A stretch of 64,000 nucleotides of DNA, from the NCBI GenBank assembly GCA_037577475.1, contig CM075189.1, forward strand, positions 15,361,839-15,425,838. Reading direction: 5' to 3'. The stretch comes from Chaunax sp. Z400 (taxonomy: Eukaryota > Chordata > Actinopteri > Lophiiformes > Chaunacidae). The first letter of the stretch is position 1. Each line of letters begins with the position of its first letter. This document shows, one piece after another, positions 13,101 through 25,100 of the stretch. The notes under the pieces are model-generated. The model was not told the DNA's origin, did no database searches, and was given only the letters and a program-made list of their open reading frames with translations. The translations under genes were made by a program, and so were the position numbers.

Positions 13101-16100
13101 CAGGCATCAGCAATAGGGGGCTTAGCAACGCCCCACAATTGCAAAAGCAGGTTTCATTAATGTAAACAGAGAGAAGAAATTGTTAAATTTTGCAGAGAAC
13201 TTATGCATTTCATGTATTGCTTTGATTTGCAATACTTTTAATACTCATCTTTAGACTAGAAAAGCTGACGACACACCTTTCAGCATTTCCTGTGCCAAGA
13301 ACCCACTCTGCAAGGCATCACTTGTCCTTCTGTTTGATCAGGTAGATCAGGCTTCTAACTTGGCAAGCCTTTACATGATGAGAAGTTCATCGCTATTTTT
13401 GTCAAGCATCAAATGACGCACAATATGACTTAAGTTGTTTTAGTTGGAGCTGCCTTGATTTAGTTGATAAATTGATCAAATTAGTTAGCAAGTATTTGGA
13501 TAATCAATATTAGCTTCTTAGATGAGAGGATTTGCTGCTTTTCTTTGTCGATTGTGATGACACATAAAGAGTCGTTGTTTTTTTTTAGTGTTGGTTGGAC
13601 ACAAGAAGCAACTTGATGTCATCGGTTTCGGCTCTGGGAAATAGAAATGACAATTCTTTCCAAATGTTTTGACATTTTTGTAGACTAAATAATTCATTGT
13701 GAAAATAATAAGCTAAGGAAAATGGATCAATAATGACAATGATCATTAGTGGCTTCCCTAGTTTGAGTTTTGCTGTTTTTATAATGGTTTGCTTTCTAAA
13801 TGTTACATTTGCATCAAGGTTAAGACATGGTGAATTGATTAAAAGCTGCATTAAATAGATGTAGGTGCTGTAGATAGACTAATGGTTTGGCTGTATACTG
13901 GAAAACAGTTGACTCTTGAACATGGTACATTTAAAGAATATCTCATCGATTTTTTTAAAGATATTATTAATTTGTATTGCATCTGTGCATCATTTCCAAG
14001 CAGTGCCATGTCCAAGAGCTTCCTCGACATTCATCCGGAGTGGATATCTTGACTTAAAGAGCTGCTAACCCTGAAAAAAAATTTAATTGATATGCTTTTC
14101 AATTGGGAGATTGTCTCTCATAATGGCCTGGATGCATTTTCCAAAGCGATACCACTTCTGACATAATAGCTTCAGCTCTCAGTACAGTATCAATGCTCAG
14201 TGGGCTCTAGTCATGCTACAGTAAATAACCCTTCACTTTCTCCTGTCTCTCCCTCTCTCGCTCATTGTTCTGAATCCTAAGCTGCCCTGGCCCAGAAGAA
14301 GACGAGGGAGTTCCACCAATTGTTCCTCTGAACTTTGCTGGGGCTATTAGTGGAGAACTTGATGGGGGTTTCTTATTGTTTTCATAGCTTTTTAGATGCA
14401 GGATAACAGATGTTCAAAACATAATGATGCAATATGTGAACATTCCAGAAGAGCCTTATCCTAAAATCATTATCCGCTAGTGCAGCTGTTCAAAATACTG
14501 TAATGGGTTTTGCATATATTAATACTAGAACTACAATGTGCACTATTGAGTTTCATTATTGGTTAAACAAATAAAAGGTTTTCTTGTTGTTTGGGCTCAT
14601 TTCAAAAGATAAAAAAAATTTAGTTAAAGCATCTTTCATATTTCAATCAAGATGGAATATTCAGATTCGGAGGAGAACGTATCTGGAAACCATAAGAGTG
14701 GAATAAAACTGAGTATTACTGTCACATTCAACCATTCAACCATATACTGAGGACAGGTTATTATGCTCTTCTGTTCAGGAGCTGTGACTGAAATCCCGGC
14801 ACCAAGTTTTTGATATTTGCCCCTCAGTTCCTAGAGTGAACTTAGCACAGACGAAAGACACATCCCTGCTCGGTAGTCGCAGTCGTGATCATTCTCTTCC
14901 ATCTCGAAGCGAAAAAGAAAGAGAGGAAATCGGTGGATGAGCTTTCGGACCTGGCCTGTAACGTCCTTTTCGCCCAGAGGGGTTATCTGTGTAATGTGTC
15001 TCATACACCATTGTCCCACTGAATTTGTTGACATACAGAAAGTGGGTCACGGCTCTGAAGTACCCAGTCTATTCTCAGATTTTGCGCTGCGGTTGACATG
15101 GCAACCATACTGGTTGATTAAACATGCGCAGAGGAGATGAGGGCGTGCAGGAGCTGAAAAAAACCTGCTCGCTTCGGGGGAGGGGGGGAGCTGCACATTA
15201 AATATAGGAAAGCAACAAGACCATACGCCCATTACTCTCAGACTGCAACAGACACACCATCCCCCCACTGAGGTCTCTCTATCTCTCTAGGACCAGGCTC
15301 ACTGCCACCCCACCCCCATACAAAACTCCTCTGGTAACAAGGAACTAATAACTATTAGCTGCATGCACAAAAATGGAGTGTGAATTGGATGTCTTGCAGT
15401 GTAAGTGGAGTCAGCATGCAGCAAATGTAAAATTAGATTATTATTCTTTCCACTGTCACCCTCTTTATTTAATTTCCTTGATTTCCTCTAACACAGCATC
15501 TTATTAATTTTCTCTGCAGATATAAAGCTGCTCCAAAGACAAAGCCTTACATTTCTTTCTGACTCAAAAAAAAGCCATTTTAATTAGTGATGTACCAACA
15601 AAGACATGCAATCATTACAGGCCAACATAATCTTTAAAAAGCAATTATTTGAAATTAGCCCAATGTTTCTTTGATGATGAATATTTTGCTGAATGAGAAA
15701 CAACCACTTTTCATATTATTGAGAAATGAATGTTTGTCTTATTAGCAAATAATGTCTTAAGGATAAAACAGTCAAATTAGAAAAATGGTTGGGAGATGAA
15801 GGAAAGTATCAGATGTCTTCTGGTTTTTATCAGAACTGGGATGGAACTGGGAAAAAAGGTGACGATTTGGAGAAAAAAGCCAAACTTCCCTTTGCCATTG
15901 GATTGGCTGGAGCGCCGCCACCCCCATCCCTTCAATGGAAAGTTTTTGGATCTACACATTTCAAAAGAAAAAATAGGAGTTTGCAGCTTTTTGATGTCAG
16001 TATATTCCTAATATTAAAAAGTGCAAACATCTTTTCAATGCATTGTAGGAGGGCAGGTTTATATAGCCAGTATTATACTAGCATAAATATTTTCTGTTTC

Positions 16101-19100
16101 TGTCTTTATTTCTGTCTTTCTCATTCACTTTATGTTTGTTTTGACTCAAATGAAGGATGAACTCAAAAAAATGATTTAAGTAATGTTGCCATTTTGTGCA
16201 TCTCAAATGTTGCAACAAAGTAATCAAAGTTGTAAGTTTAGAGTGGAATTTATTGATACTGACATATTCAATTGATGAATTCTACAGCCATGAAACACAT
16301 GGCCTGCATGCATATGTCTCAAAATATAGAATTAGTCTCCACCACTGATCATGAAACTAAATAAACAAAAAGCTAAATTCAAGAAGTGCAATTATACATT
16401 TTTTTTAAGCAATTATTAAGGTTATATGCAGAATTAGGCCTTCAGCTTGATAGCAGGGTCAGTGAGTGCAATCAAATATAATATTTGACTTAGATTTTTT
16501 TGTGGTTCTTCAAATGTTTAAAGATCCAGGAGTCAAATATTTGTTATTTCACTCTAAGCGTACTAAGCGTATCGAGCTTCAGTCACTAAGCACCAGACAA
16601 GACCTGCTGAGAGCTGGCAAAAAAATAGGAAAAATATAAATCTAAGCATAAGGTCACTGAACTGAAGTAAAGAGATGAAAACATACTGCAACTGAATATG
16701 AACCGAAAATATCCAAGCCATTAGTGCCTTAAGAATAAAGTAGCCCTTCACTCTGCCTCTCGGATGTTAGTCATGTTTGTTTGAAGGACATCATTTAGCT
16801 CTGAGTATGATTTAAGGATAACCTCATCCCTCATGTGAATGCTGACTGGGTGAGTGTTTGTGTCCTTTTGCCTGTCGGATATGACACCGACAGATGGAGG
16901 AGAAGTAGGAGGTGGGAGGGGCCTTGGGAGGGGGTCATCCTTTCTCTTTGTGTTAGGGAGACGCCTTCTGTTGATTGGACCGTAGTGTTTGGGGTCATGT
17001 GGGCTTTTATTTTTAAACAGAGGCTTTTTGTGTGGAGGACAAAATATCTTTAAAAAAAACCACCATCTCCTGAAAACCTGTATCTTTATTTAAATTTTCA
17101 ATAGATTAATCCTCATTTGGTCGGACTTAAAATTTCAAAAAAAGAATGTCTTCAGTTGTTCTGTCACTCTTAGTGTAACATAGGGAACTAAAGGCATTTC
17201 AATTTGAATGTTACTTCAAAATAATCCTAACCTCATAAACCCCGCCATAACTACAACTTAAAATATCAAAAATTGCCACATAATGCCCCCTGCTTGACAA
17301 ATGCCAAGTAAAGACCATAAAGAATATTCTTATCATTGCTTCTACCGGTCGATTTAAATCAGTTTAGCCTGTCAAGTAAGCACAACATCTCAACTTGACT
17401 TGCTGTCAGTCTGTACTTAAAAAAAAACGCTGCACCTGTGAGCAAGAGCAATTCAAACACTTAGGACTCCTCATCAAGCAAGGGATCTTTTATTTTCATT
17501 GCAGGTAATGTTGGGCTAAGCAGCAAGCATGAATAATGAATGCAAGAGACTTGTGCTCTGCTACACTGTGCTGCGTCTAAATTATGGATCAAGCATCCAG
17601 CATCGCTCCGAGACTGTTCGCACCATTGACTCGCCATTTTTCACCAGCTCCATCTGCAGTCACTTCAGATCAACAGAGAGTTTAAGACAGAAAAGAAAGG
17701 AGAGGATGGGCCGGTATGAGAGGAGGTTTTGTTTGATGCAGTGAGGACAGAGCTGGAGAAATAAATTAGAGTCAATCAGACACCGCATTAGTCATAGAAC
17801 AATCACAGCTTCTGAAGTTTGAATGTTTCCCTTGGAAAACAGAGAAAATCATACACTGACATTAACATCCACTCTAAAGTCATTCATCTATTCAGCAGTC
17901 ATTTTAACCTGTATCTGAAATTCAGCTTCAAAATTCTTTTGATGATACACCGACTTGTAAAAGGAAGAATTCCCAGTCTTTCCCAGTCTGTGCCCCAAAT
18001 GTCTATTCTTGCATGATGTAGCAATGTGACTCACTAAATCACACACCAAACATGTCGGTGAAGCTGGATCATACTAATTGGAGAAATAATATTGTGGTTT
18101 TCCCCGTGATGGATCTGTAAACTGGGAGTTCAGAGCACTGAGGGACTGTTGGTAGCACCAGAACTTTGAACTGCAGCTAGGAGGGATTTCCAGGTTCTGA
18201 GTAGGGAATGCTGGAGGGGAGTGTTGCTGGAACAGGCGCTAGAACAAGAGCTGGGCTACAGGGCAACAGAACAACACTTAAAAACCCTTATGGACCAATG
18301 CAATTTGGCTTGTACTTAGGCAGTAACCATAATAACACAATAAAATGTCATTCAAATGTATCAGAACAATATTTATACAATTGTTTGTTGCTGAAATATA
18401 CTTTTTCAAATACATCCACAATCAAGACAAACTTTTCCTCTCAAACTGAGTGCATATTGGGAAAGAAGCCAAAAAAACTGCAACAGAGACTCTTGATTTT
18501 TTTTTTTCAAGCAACTTCATAAAATCAGCTCAAAGAGGTGGATAGTATAGGTGGACGTGGCAACTCTGGTGGAGACGAAGATGCTGAACTAGAGTAAATC
18601 TGTGGTTTCCAGTCATTGGTGAGAGCTTTTCAAAATAAAAGTCTGAAAGACAGATTCTGGACTAGCAATATTAGCTGGCTTGCTGTGTTTGGTGGTGTTG
18701 CACTTTTGTCATGTTTTTATTGTGATAAACAAATGCACATGTACAGCTGTCCATATTGTGACAGTGATGTATAAGTGAGGAGCAATGCAAAAATTCAGGG
18801 GAAAAAATAGCAATGCTCTCATAATGTTGTATTAAAAACCAAGAAAGTTAATAAGCATCACTTTTATAACATGCGCTCACTAATGAACCAGTCTTAGCCT
18901 TTGGCTTCATCTTCAACTGTTTCCATGGGAACAACACTTTCAGTCAAGTCACGTAGACAGCATTATTTTTGTCGTAGATGACAAACTACTTTCATGCCAG
19001 GTGCGTTATAAGCAGTCATGACACTTGACCTATTGATCTGATTGTTGCTGCTGTACATCAGGGAAAAGTCAAATGCATTTAAAATGAACAAAAGCAAGCT

Positions 19101-22100
19101 TCTGGTTCAAGCTGGTTTAATCTGTGTGCAGAATTGTAAACAATACAGAGGCAATAAAACCTTGGAGGACTTGAAGACGTGACATAAATAATTTATGTCA
19201 CTGCTCATCCTCCTTCATGTTAAGCACAGGCACCAAACATCTACAGCGAAAGAATTTCCCCCCCTTGTCTCAAAGGTGCATTAAAAAAAATAAAACTCCA
19301 TGACTAAAACGGTTTTCTCCCCATGTAAGTAATAACTGCTCCCGGTCCAGGTAATTTCTGTAAGAAGTTCTTTCACTCAAGCCTACAGTACCAAACGTCA
19401 TTGAACACCTGAGGATAAATCATGTTCTTTGCTAAAGTTGTCATGTGTTCCAACAGGGTAAATTAGGGCAAACATAAAAATGCCAATTTATAACAAGTAT
19501 TTAATTTTCTAGTCACTTGTCTGGTTTGCTGCATATTTAATGATATAGTTTGAGCTATCACTCTGGCTTTAATAGGCCCACTTGAGCATGGAGGGTAACT
19601 GTGACTGTGACTACTATCTCTATCTGGTCAGAAAACACCAATGCATCAATAAATCCTGTCATTGCCTGCTCCCTAAAATGATAACTCAAGATAATGAGTA
19701 GTTTCTGGATTAGACATGTTGAAAAATTTGCTATTGGTGCGTTTCTGGCAACTGTTGTTTAATGAGAAAGTATAGATTTTCCTACTCCATGCCAAATTTA
19801 GTCAATCTGATACAGAGTGCAAGAGATTTCTAGTAATAATAATAACAGCAGCAACAAACTGTTCTCAAATTCAACCATCATTTCCAGTCCCACCAACTGG
19901 AGCTTCAACAGACACCTGCAGGAAATATTGCATTTTCATCCACTAGAGCCCCAAGACCCCCAAAATAACAGTGCCAGAGACTCGCGACCCCGACTATCCC
20001 TGGAGGTGGTTGAAGTATATAAACATTAAGCGCACATGTACTAATAGGCTTGTCCAAAACACACAACATATATTTGTATTTGCATGCACTATCTTTTGTA
20101 ACAATTATGGCTAAACTAGACTATCTCTAATCATTTTGACATTTTATTCGATTTCTGGAAACACCAAATCATTGCTGTCTTGCGACCCCGCCCACTTTGG
20201 GACCCCCTGCACTGGAGTTCACTCAGTGGAGTGCAGGTCTTTAGCATGTCTGGGAACATGTGTGGCGCAGGCTTTGTGTCCAGTGTACAGGTATGACAGA
20301 GTGGAATGACTGGGAGACAATATGCAAGTCCAAGAAGATTTCAAAGTGAAAATGCAATCAAAAGTTTCCACCAATACTAATGTGTCCGCAAAGAACTATG
20401 GTCTTAGCGGAAACAATATTCCAAACTGAAGCAGTTATTGATCACTTAAGACTAGAAAGGAGTCAGCAGTCAATGGGTTTATAAGACAGAGCAGTCTTTT
20501 TCAACAATTATGAATCGTGACAACCACAAGAGGTCCATGAGCATACAGCCATATACTGTATGTGTATAAGAAATATATTAGGCTGAGGGGTCCTGTAGTA
20601 TGCAAGATTATCTGTGGACAGATACATAGACAGACAACCAAATGCATGATCCCCTCCAGGCTTACACCCAGCAGAGATAACACAATCAGAAACATTCCGA
20701 ACACACTGATGAATAAATGAATAATTTATATAAATCAACTGTTGATTAAAAGCAACAAATTCCCACTGCTTCTATGTGAGGTGTCCAAAAGTATTCCACT
20801 GACAACTGTGCCTGTGAGAGAAGTCAAGACGTTAGAATAAATACTAAAATAACAGTGCAATGAATTGTTTGACACAAATTATTTTAAACAAGGTTTGATG
20901 TTTTCCCTTCAAAGATATGACTAAACTATCAATTGGACTTGGAAAATGGAAGTCGTTCCATGAGTCGTCGGGAGTCGTTGCTGTTTAAGCCTACAACAGA
21001 TTGACAGACTCGCATGAATCAAGGTGTGAATTGGTATGAAGCTGCATGTGTGGTTGTCAGATGCCACTGTCAGCACCTGATAGTCTAAATGGCACCAAAG
21101 GCATGTTGTCTCCTAAATTTGTTATCTCCCCCTGGGGTGGGGGAAGTGGGTGAGTTGGAGAAATACCACAGCAGTGATGATACAGGAATGTTGTACACAG
21201 TTAGAAAGCGTAGCAACCCTGTTCCTTTAGATGAAAACCTACAGGAAACCAACCTATCCAAGATGCACAGTTTGAACAATTGAGCCCAGGAACACAAACA
21301 CAATCAGAGGCTAAAGACAGCGACATGTCCAACAGATGCTGATAACCTCACCCACGATTATTTCAACTGAGCTATTTGCACTTCTAAAATCTGTGGCTGA
21401 CCTGGGTGCATTTGAATTGGTGAAGTGTGAAAATCTGTGAAAATAATCTTTCCTGGACACAAGAGGTTAAAAATAAAGCAGGAGGGCAGAATAGACATTC
21501 TACAGCCCTGCCCTGGATTACATCACCGAGGATGCAGATAATCAAGGCGAGCCTGTGTGAGGGTCGAGCTGCACCAAGCGTCTGAGCACTCGGCACAGCC
21601 CACCAGGCAGACCAGCTACTTGGTATTCCACTCAGCTCTGGAGTGTTGAGGAGGAGGAGGAGGAGGAGGAGGAGGAGGAGAGAGGGGGGGTATTTGCTGT
21701 GGTTCCTGCTTTGTAACACAGGAGAAGACAGTGAGATAATCACAAAAAAGAGACGGTGCTAGAAACATCCTTGATGAAAGATCCTGAAGTCTTTTATCAT
21801 CTCCAAAACTCACAATGAAATCTGACTGTTCCGTCGTAGAGTCAAGGACGGAGTGGGAACGCAGATGGATTCAACCACTGTCCCACGATAGTGATGCAAC
21901 CGATCAAGAGAGATTTTTCATTCCTATAAACAAAGCATTACATTTGCACATTTCATATGCATGTATTGAGTTGGACTTCAGATGGTTATGCACATATGGG
22001 AAGCCGTGCTCCATTGAAATAAAGGTTAAAAATTGATTTTCTGTATGGTTAATATACTGCAATGGCCTGCAAGACCCTATAAAGTCTGATTTGGTTCTGT

Positions 22101-25100
22101 GCTTCCAAAGGAAATAAACTCCAATTGTTGTTGTTACTGAGAAAAGACTGACTCAGTACCCCCAAACACACCCACACACTAACACAACAGGGAGCCTCAT
22201 AAATCTAAGCAGCTCATACACACACACTCGTGTGTTTACAGACTCAGCTTCTCTGAGAGCAATCTGTGCTACAGGAGATTGAAGCTGAGCGGTGATTAGT
22301 CACCTTGAGGGCCACTGGGAAAGGAAGCCGGGCTCAGAGGAACGGGGGTTAGAGGTCAGGATCACTACCTAAAGCCCTGCCTGATGTTCTAGCATCTTCT
22401 GTAGGGCTGTGAGGCTGACAGAAAATGTGAGGGCAGATCACTGCATTGATAAAAAAAAATGAAGTGGACATTAGATATCTGAATCCATTTTGTGGCTTTA
22501 AATGCTCCGACACTTGCGTAAAGAAATCAGAGGAGTACTGTAGTGCAGCTCTAGCTTTGCACCGCGTATGCATGGCTGCCTCCCAACTGTAGTTTGAGTG
22601 TTTGTAATACTCCAAAAATAAATGGCACTTCAGTGTATGACATGCAAACGCATTAGCCCATTAGTTTTGTTGAATTATTTGTTGAGTTAAATTGTCTGTG
22701 TCCGTGTCCTTGTTGAGTAATAAGTGACTTTTCTGATCTTTGTGTGTCTTTAGGATGCCTCGAGTGCTGCATCAAATGCCTGGGTGGGATTCCATACCCG
22801 TCTCTTGTAGCCACCATCCTGCTGTATGCGGGCGTGGCTCTGTTCTGCGGTTGCGGACACGAGGCCCTGTCCGGCACCGTCACCATCCTCCAGAACTACT
22901 TCGAGGTGGTGCGGAGCCCTGTGGATGCTCTGGATGTCTTTACCATGTGAGTAGGAAAGACTCACACTGTATTATATGGTCACTTAAGCCACATTTCCAC
23001 TGCATAGCACCAGCTTGACTGGACTCGGCTTGGTATTGGGTGCTTTTCTGCAGATCGTTTTTCCATTACAGGATCACGGGGTATTCCGTGTGTGCTGGGC
23101 ATTGACCAATCAGTAGTCTGTAATGTTTCACGTGAACTTTTAGTACCTTCTCAGCTCGCTTGGCACCGCAACGCAGGTAGTAATGAAAAAGTAGAACCAG
23201 GTGCCAACTACTTTTTACAAAATGGAAAACCAAAAAAGACGAGTAGAGTTGTGCAGAGTAGAGCCGGTATTACAGTGGAAATGGGTTCTAGTTGTTGAAG
23301 AAATATTTTTAACTCTAAATAATTGGCTATTTGGTAATTTGATTTTTTAATTTAGAACAATATGACGTGGTTTATTGATGTTATTTGAGGAAAAGGAGGA
23401 AATGACATTACTTGATGAACAAATTTCCTGTAGAATTTGAGTACAAAGTTGTGTTGGGGATGTTTTCAGTGATTCTCTATTCATCCCACAGGATTGACAT
23501 TATTAAGTATGTGATCTATGGCATTGCCTCGGCTTTCTTCGTGTATGGCATCCTGCTGATGGTGGAGGGCTTCTTCACCAGTGGAGCCATCAAAGACCTG
23601 TACGGAGACTTCAAGATCACCACCTGCGGACGCTGCGTCAGCGCTTGGGTAGGATTAACATTTTCTTAGGTGTTGTCAAATTTAATTTAGATTTAAATTG
23701 CATTAATACCTACCTAAATATGAACTGCGTTCCTCTGTTGCCCCTGCAGTTCATCATGCTGACATACATCTTCATGCTGGCTTGGCTAGGAGTGACTGCT
23801 TTTACCTCCATACCCGTCTTTATATATTTCAACATCTGGAATATTTGCCAAAATGCGACTGTGCTGGAGGGGGCCACACTCTGCCTGGACCCACGCCAGT
23901 ATGGTAAGACTGGTCTTCGTTTTCCCAGTTTGATCAGATTTCTATGCCCACCACTGCACAACACCTCTCACTTGTACTGTATGTTGTACTGTGGTGATGT
24001 TTATTTTATTATTTTTAATTTAAAATCTATTAGACCCACTGTTTCTCTTCACATTACTGTCCTGGTAACTTTAATGATCCAGAATAATGTTATGTAAAAC
24101 TGGGATGAAGGTCCATCATATAAGTGGCTTATGTGGCTGACTCATTATTCTTAATTAATGCCACCGCTTTCAGTCCATTAACCACCAGCAGTCACTTATA
24201 CTGCCTCTGTGTCAACTACCATTTGTGCTGCCGCCATCACATTATAGGCCTATAATAATAAAGGCCTGCGTGTGACATTTTGCCCATTAAGTCTGTGTTA
24301 TTTTTAATTTATGAATCTTGTTGTTCTTTGTTTATATTTTGTAGCACACGACTTTTCATACATGCTTCATAAATAAAGCACTTTATTTCAGGTATTGTGG
24401 CAATTGCTGAGGCGAAAACAGTGTGTGCTGGATCAGAGAAATTCTACAAGATGTGTGAATCCAACGAGGTAAAATAAAAGTAACATCCAAGAATCAAACA
24501 ATGCTAATACTGTAGATGATATAAATGAATTACCTCCACAAAGGAAGTACCGTTTTGTTTGTCTGACTCTTAAAAGGATTACATAAACACTACTTGATGG
24601 ATTTCCATGAATCTTGGTGGGAGGGTTTGGAATACATTTGGCTTTTTTGTTACCATTTTTGTCACCTAAAGATAAATTTACTTAATGGATTTGGATGAAA
24701 GTTGGTGAAAAGATGGGGCCCGGAAATTCTGTAATTTTGGAGTGGATCTGGGTAAAGGGACGGATGCATGAATTTCTGTCACATGTCTCGATAGAATTTG
24801 GATTGGGTTTAATGTAATTAAAAGGGACTGCTGGGCTTCGGTGGAAGCATGCACTCTATTGAGTGCCATTCTAGTTGCCAATAAATCAACAAAGACGATA
24901 AATTCATGCAGGATGTATAAGATGAGGAAATCATACGATTATGAGCAATTTTCCAGTTTAAATGCCAACAAGAACTGGAATAGTGGGAATGTTGAACATG
25001 TAAGATCTCAGGCTGCTCACCACAGACACACATACATACACACAAACACTACTATAACCACAAACTTTGTGCCCAGGTGCCTTAAAAAAGGTAATTCATT

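Larger units (their letters stand above)
10199..22753 (+). other. gpm6a intron 1 (12.6 kb)
   Basis: No coding exon was recognised. It holds a GAG repeat (21648-21681), X-box-like sites (11036, 15092, 18919) and a promoter-like patch at about 15090-15210. Mammalian GPM6A has alternative first exons, so a second start within this intron is plausible but not shown. Confidence 0.7.

Noticed and set aside
15789..16160. A 123-codon open frame in gpm6a intron 1
   Set aside because: No domain, no Kozak or splice support, and composition like the surrounding intron.
19817..20210. Open frame and GCGACCCC-type phrases suggesting a retroelement
   Set aside because: Only short phrases look repeat-like; no domain or terminal structure could be defined.
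21384..21813. Reverse-strand open frames with Leu or Pro runs
   Set aside because: The runs are the complement of the GAG repeat.
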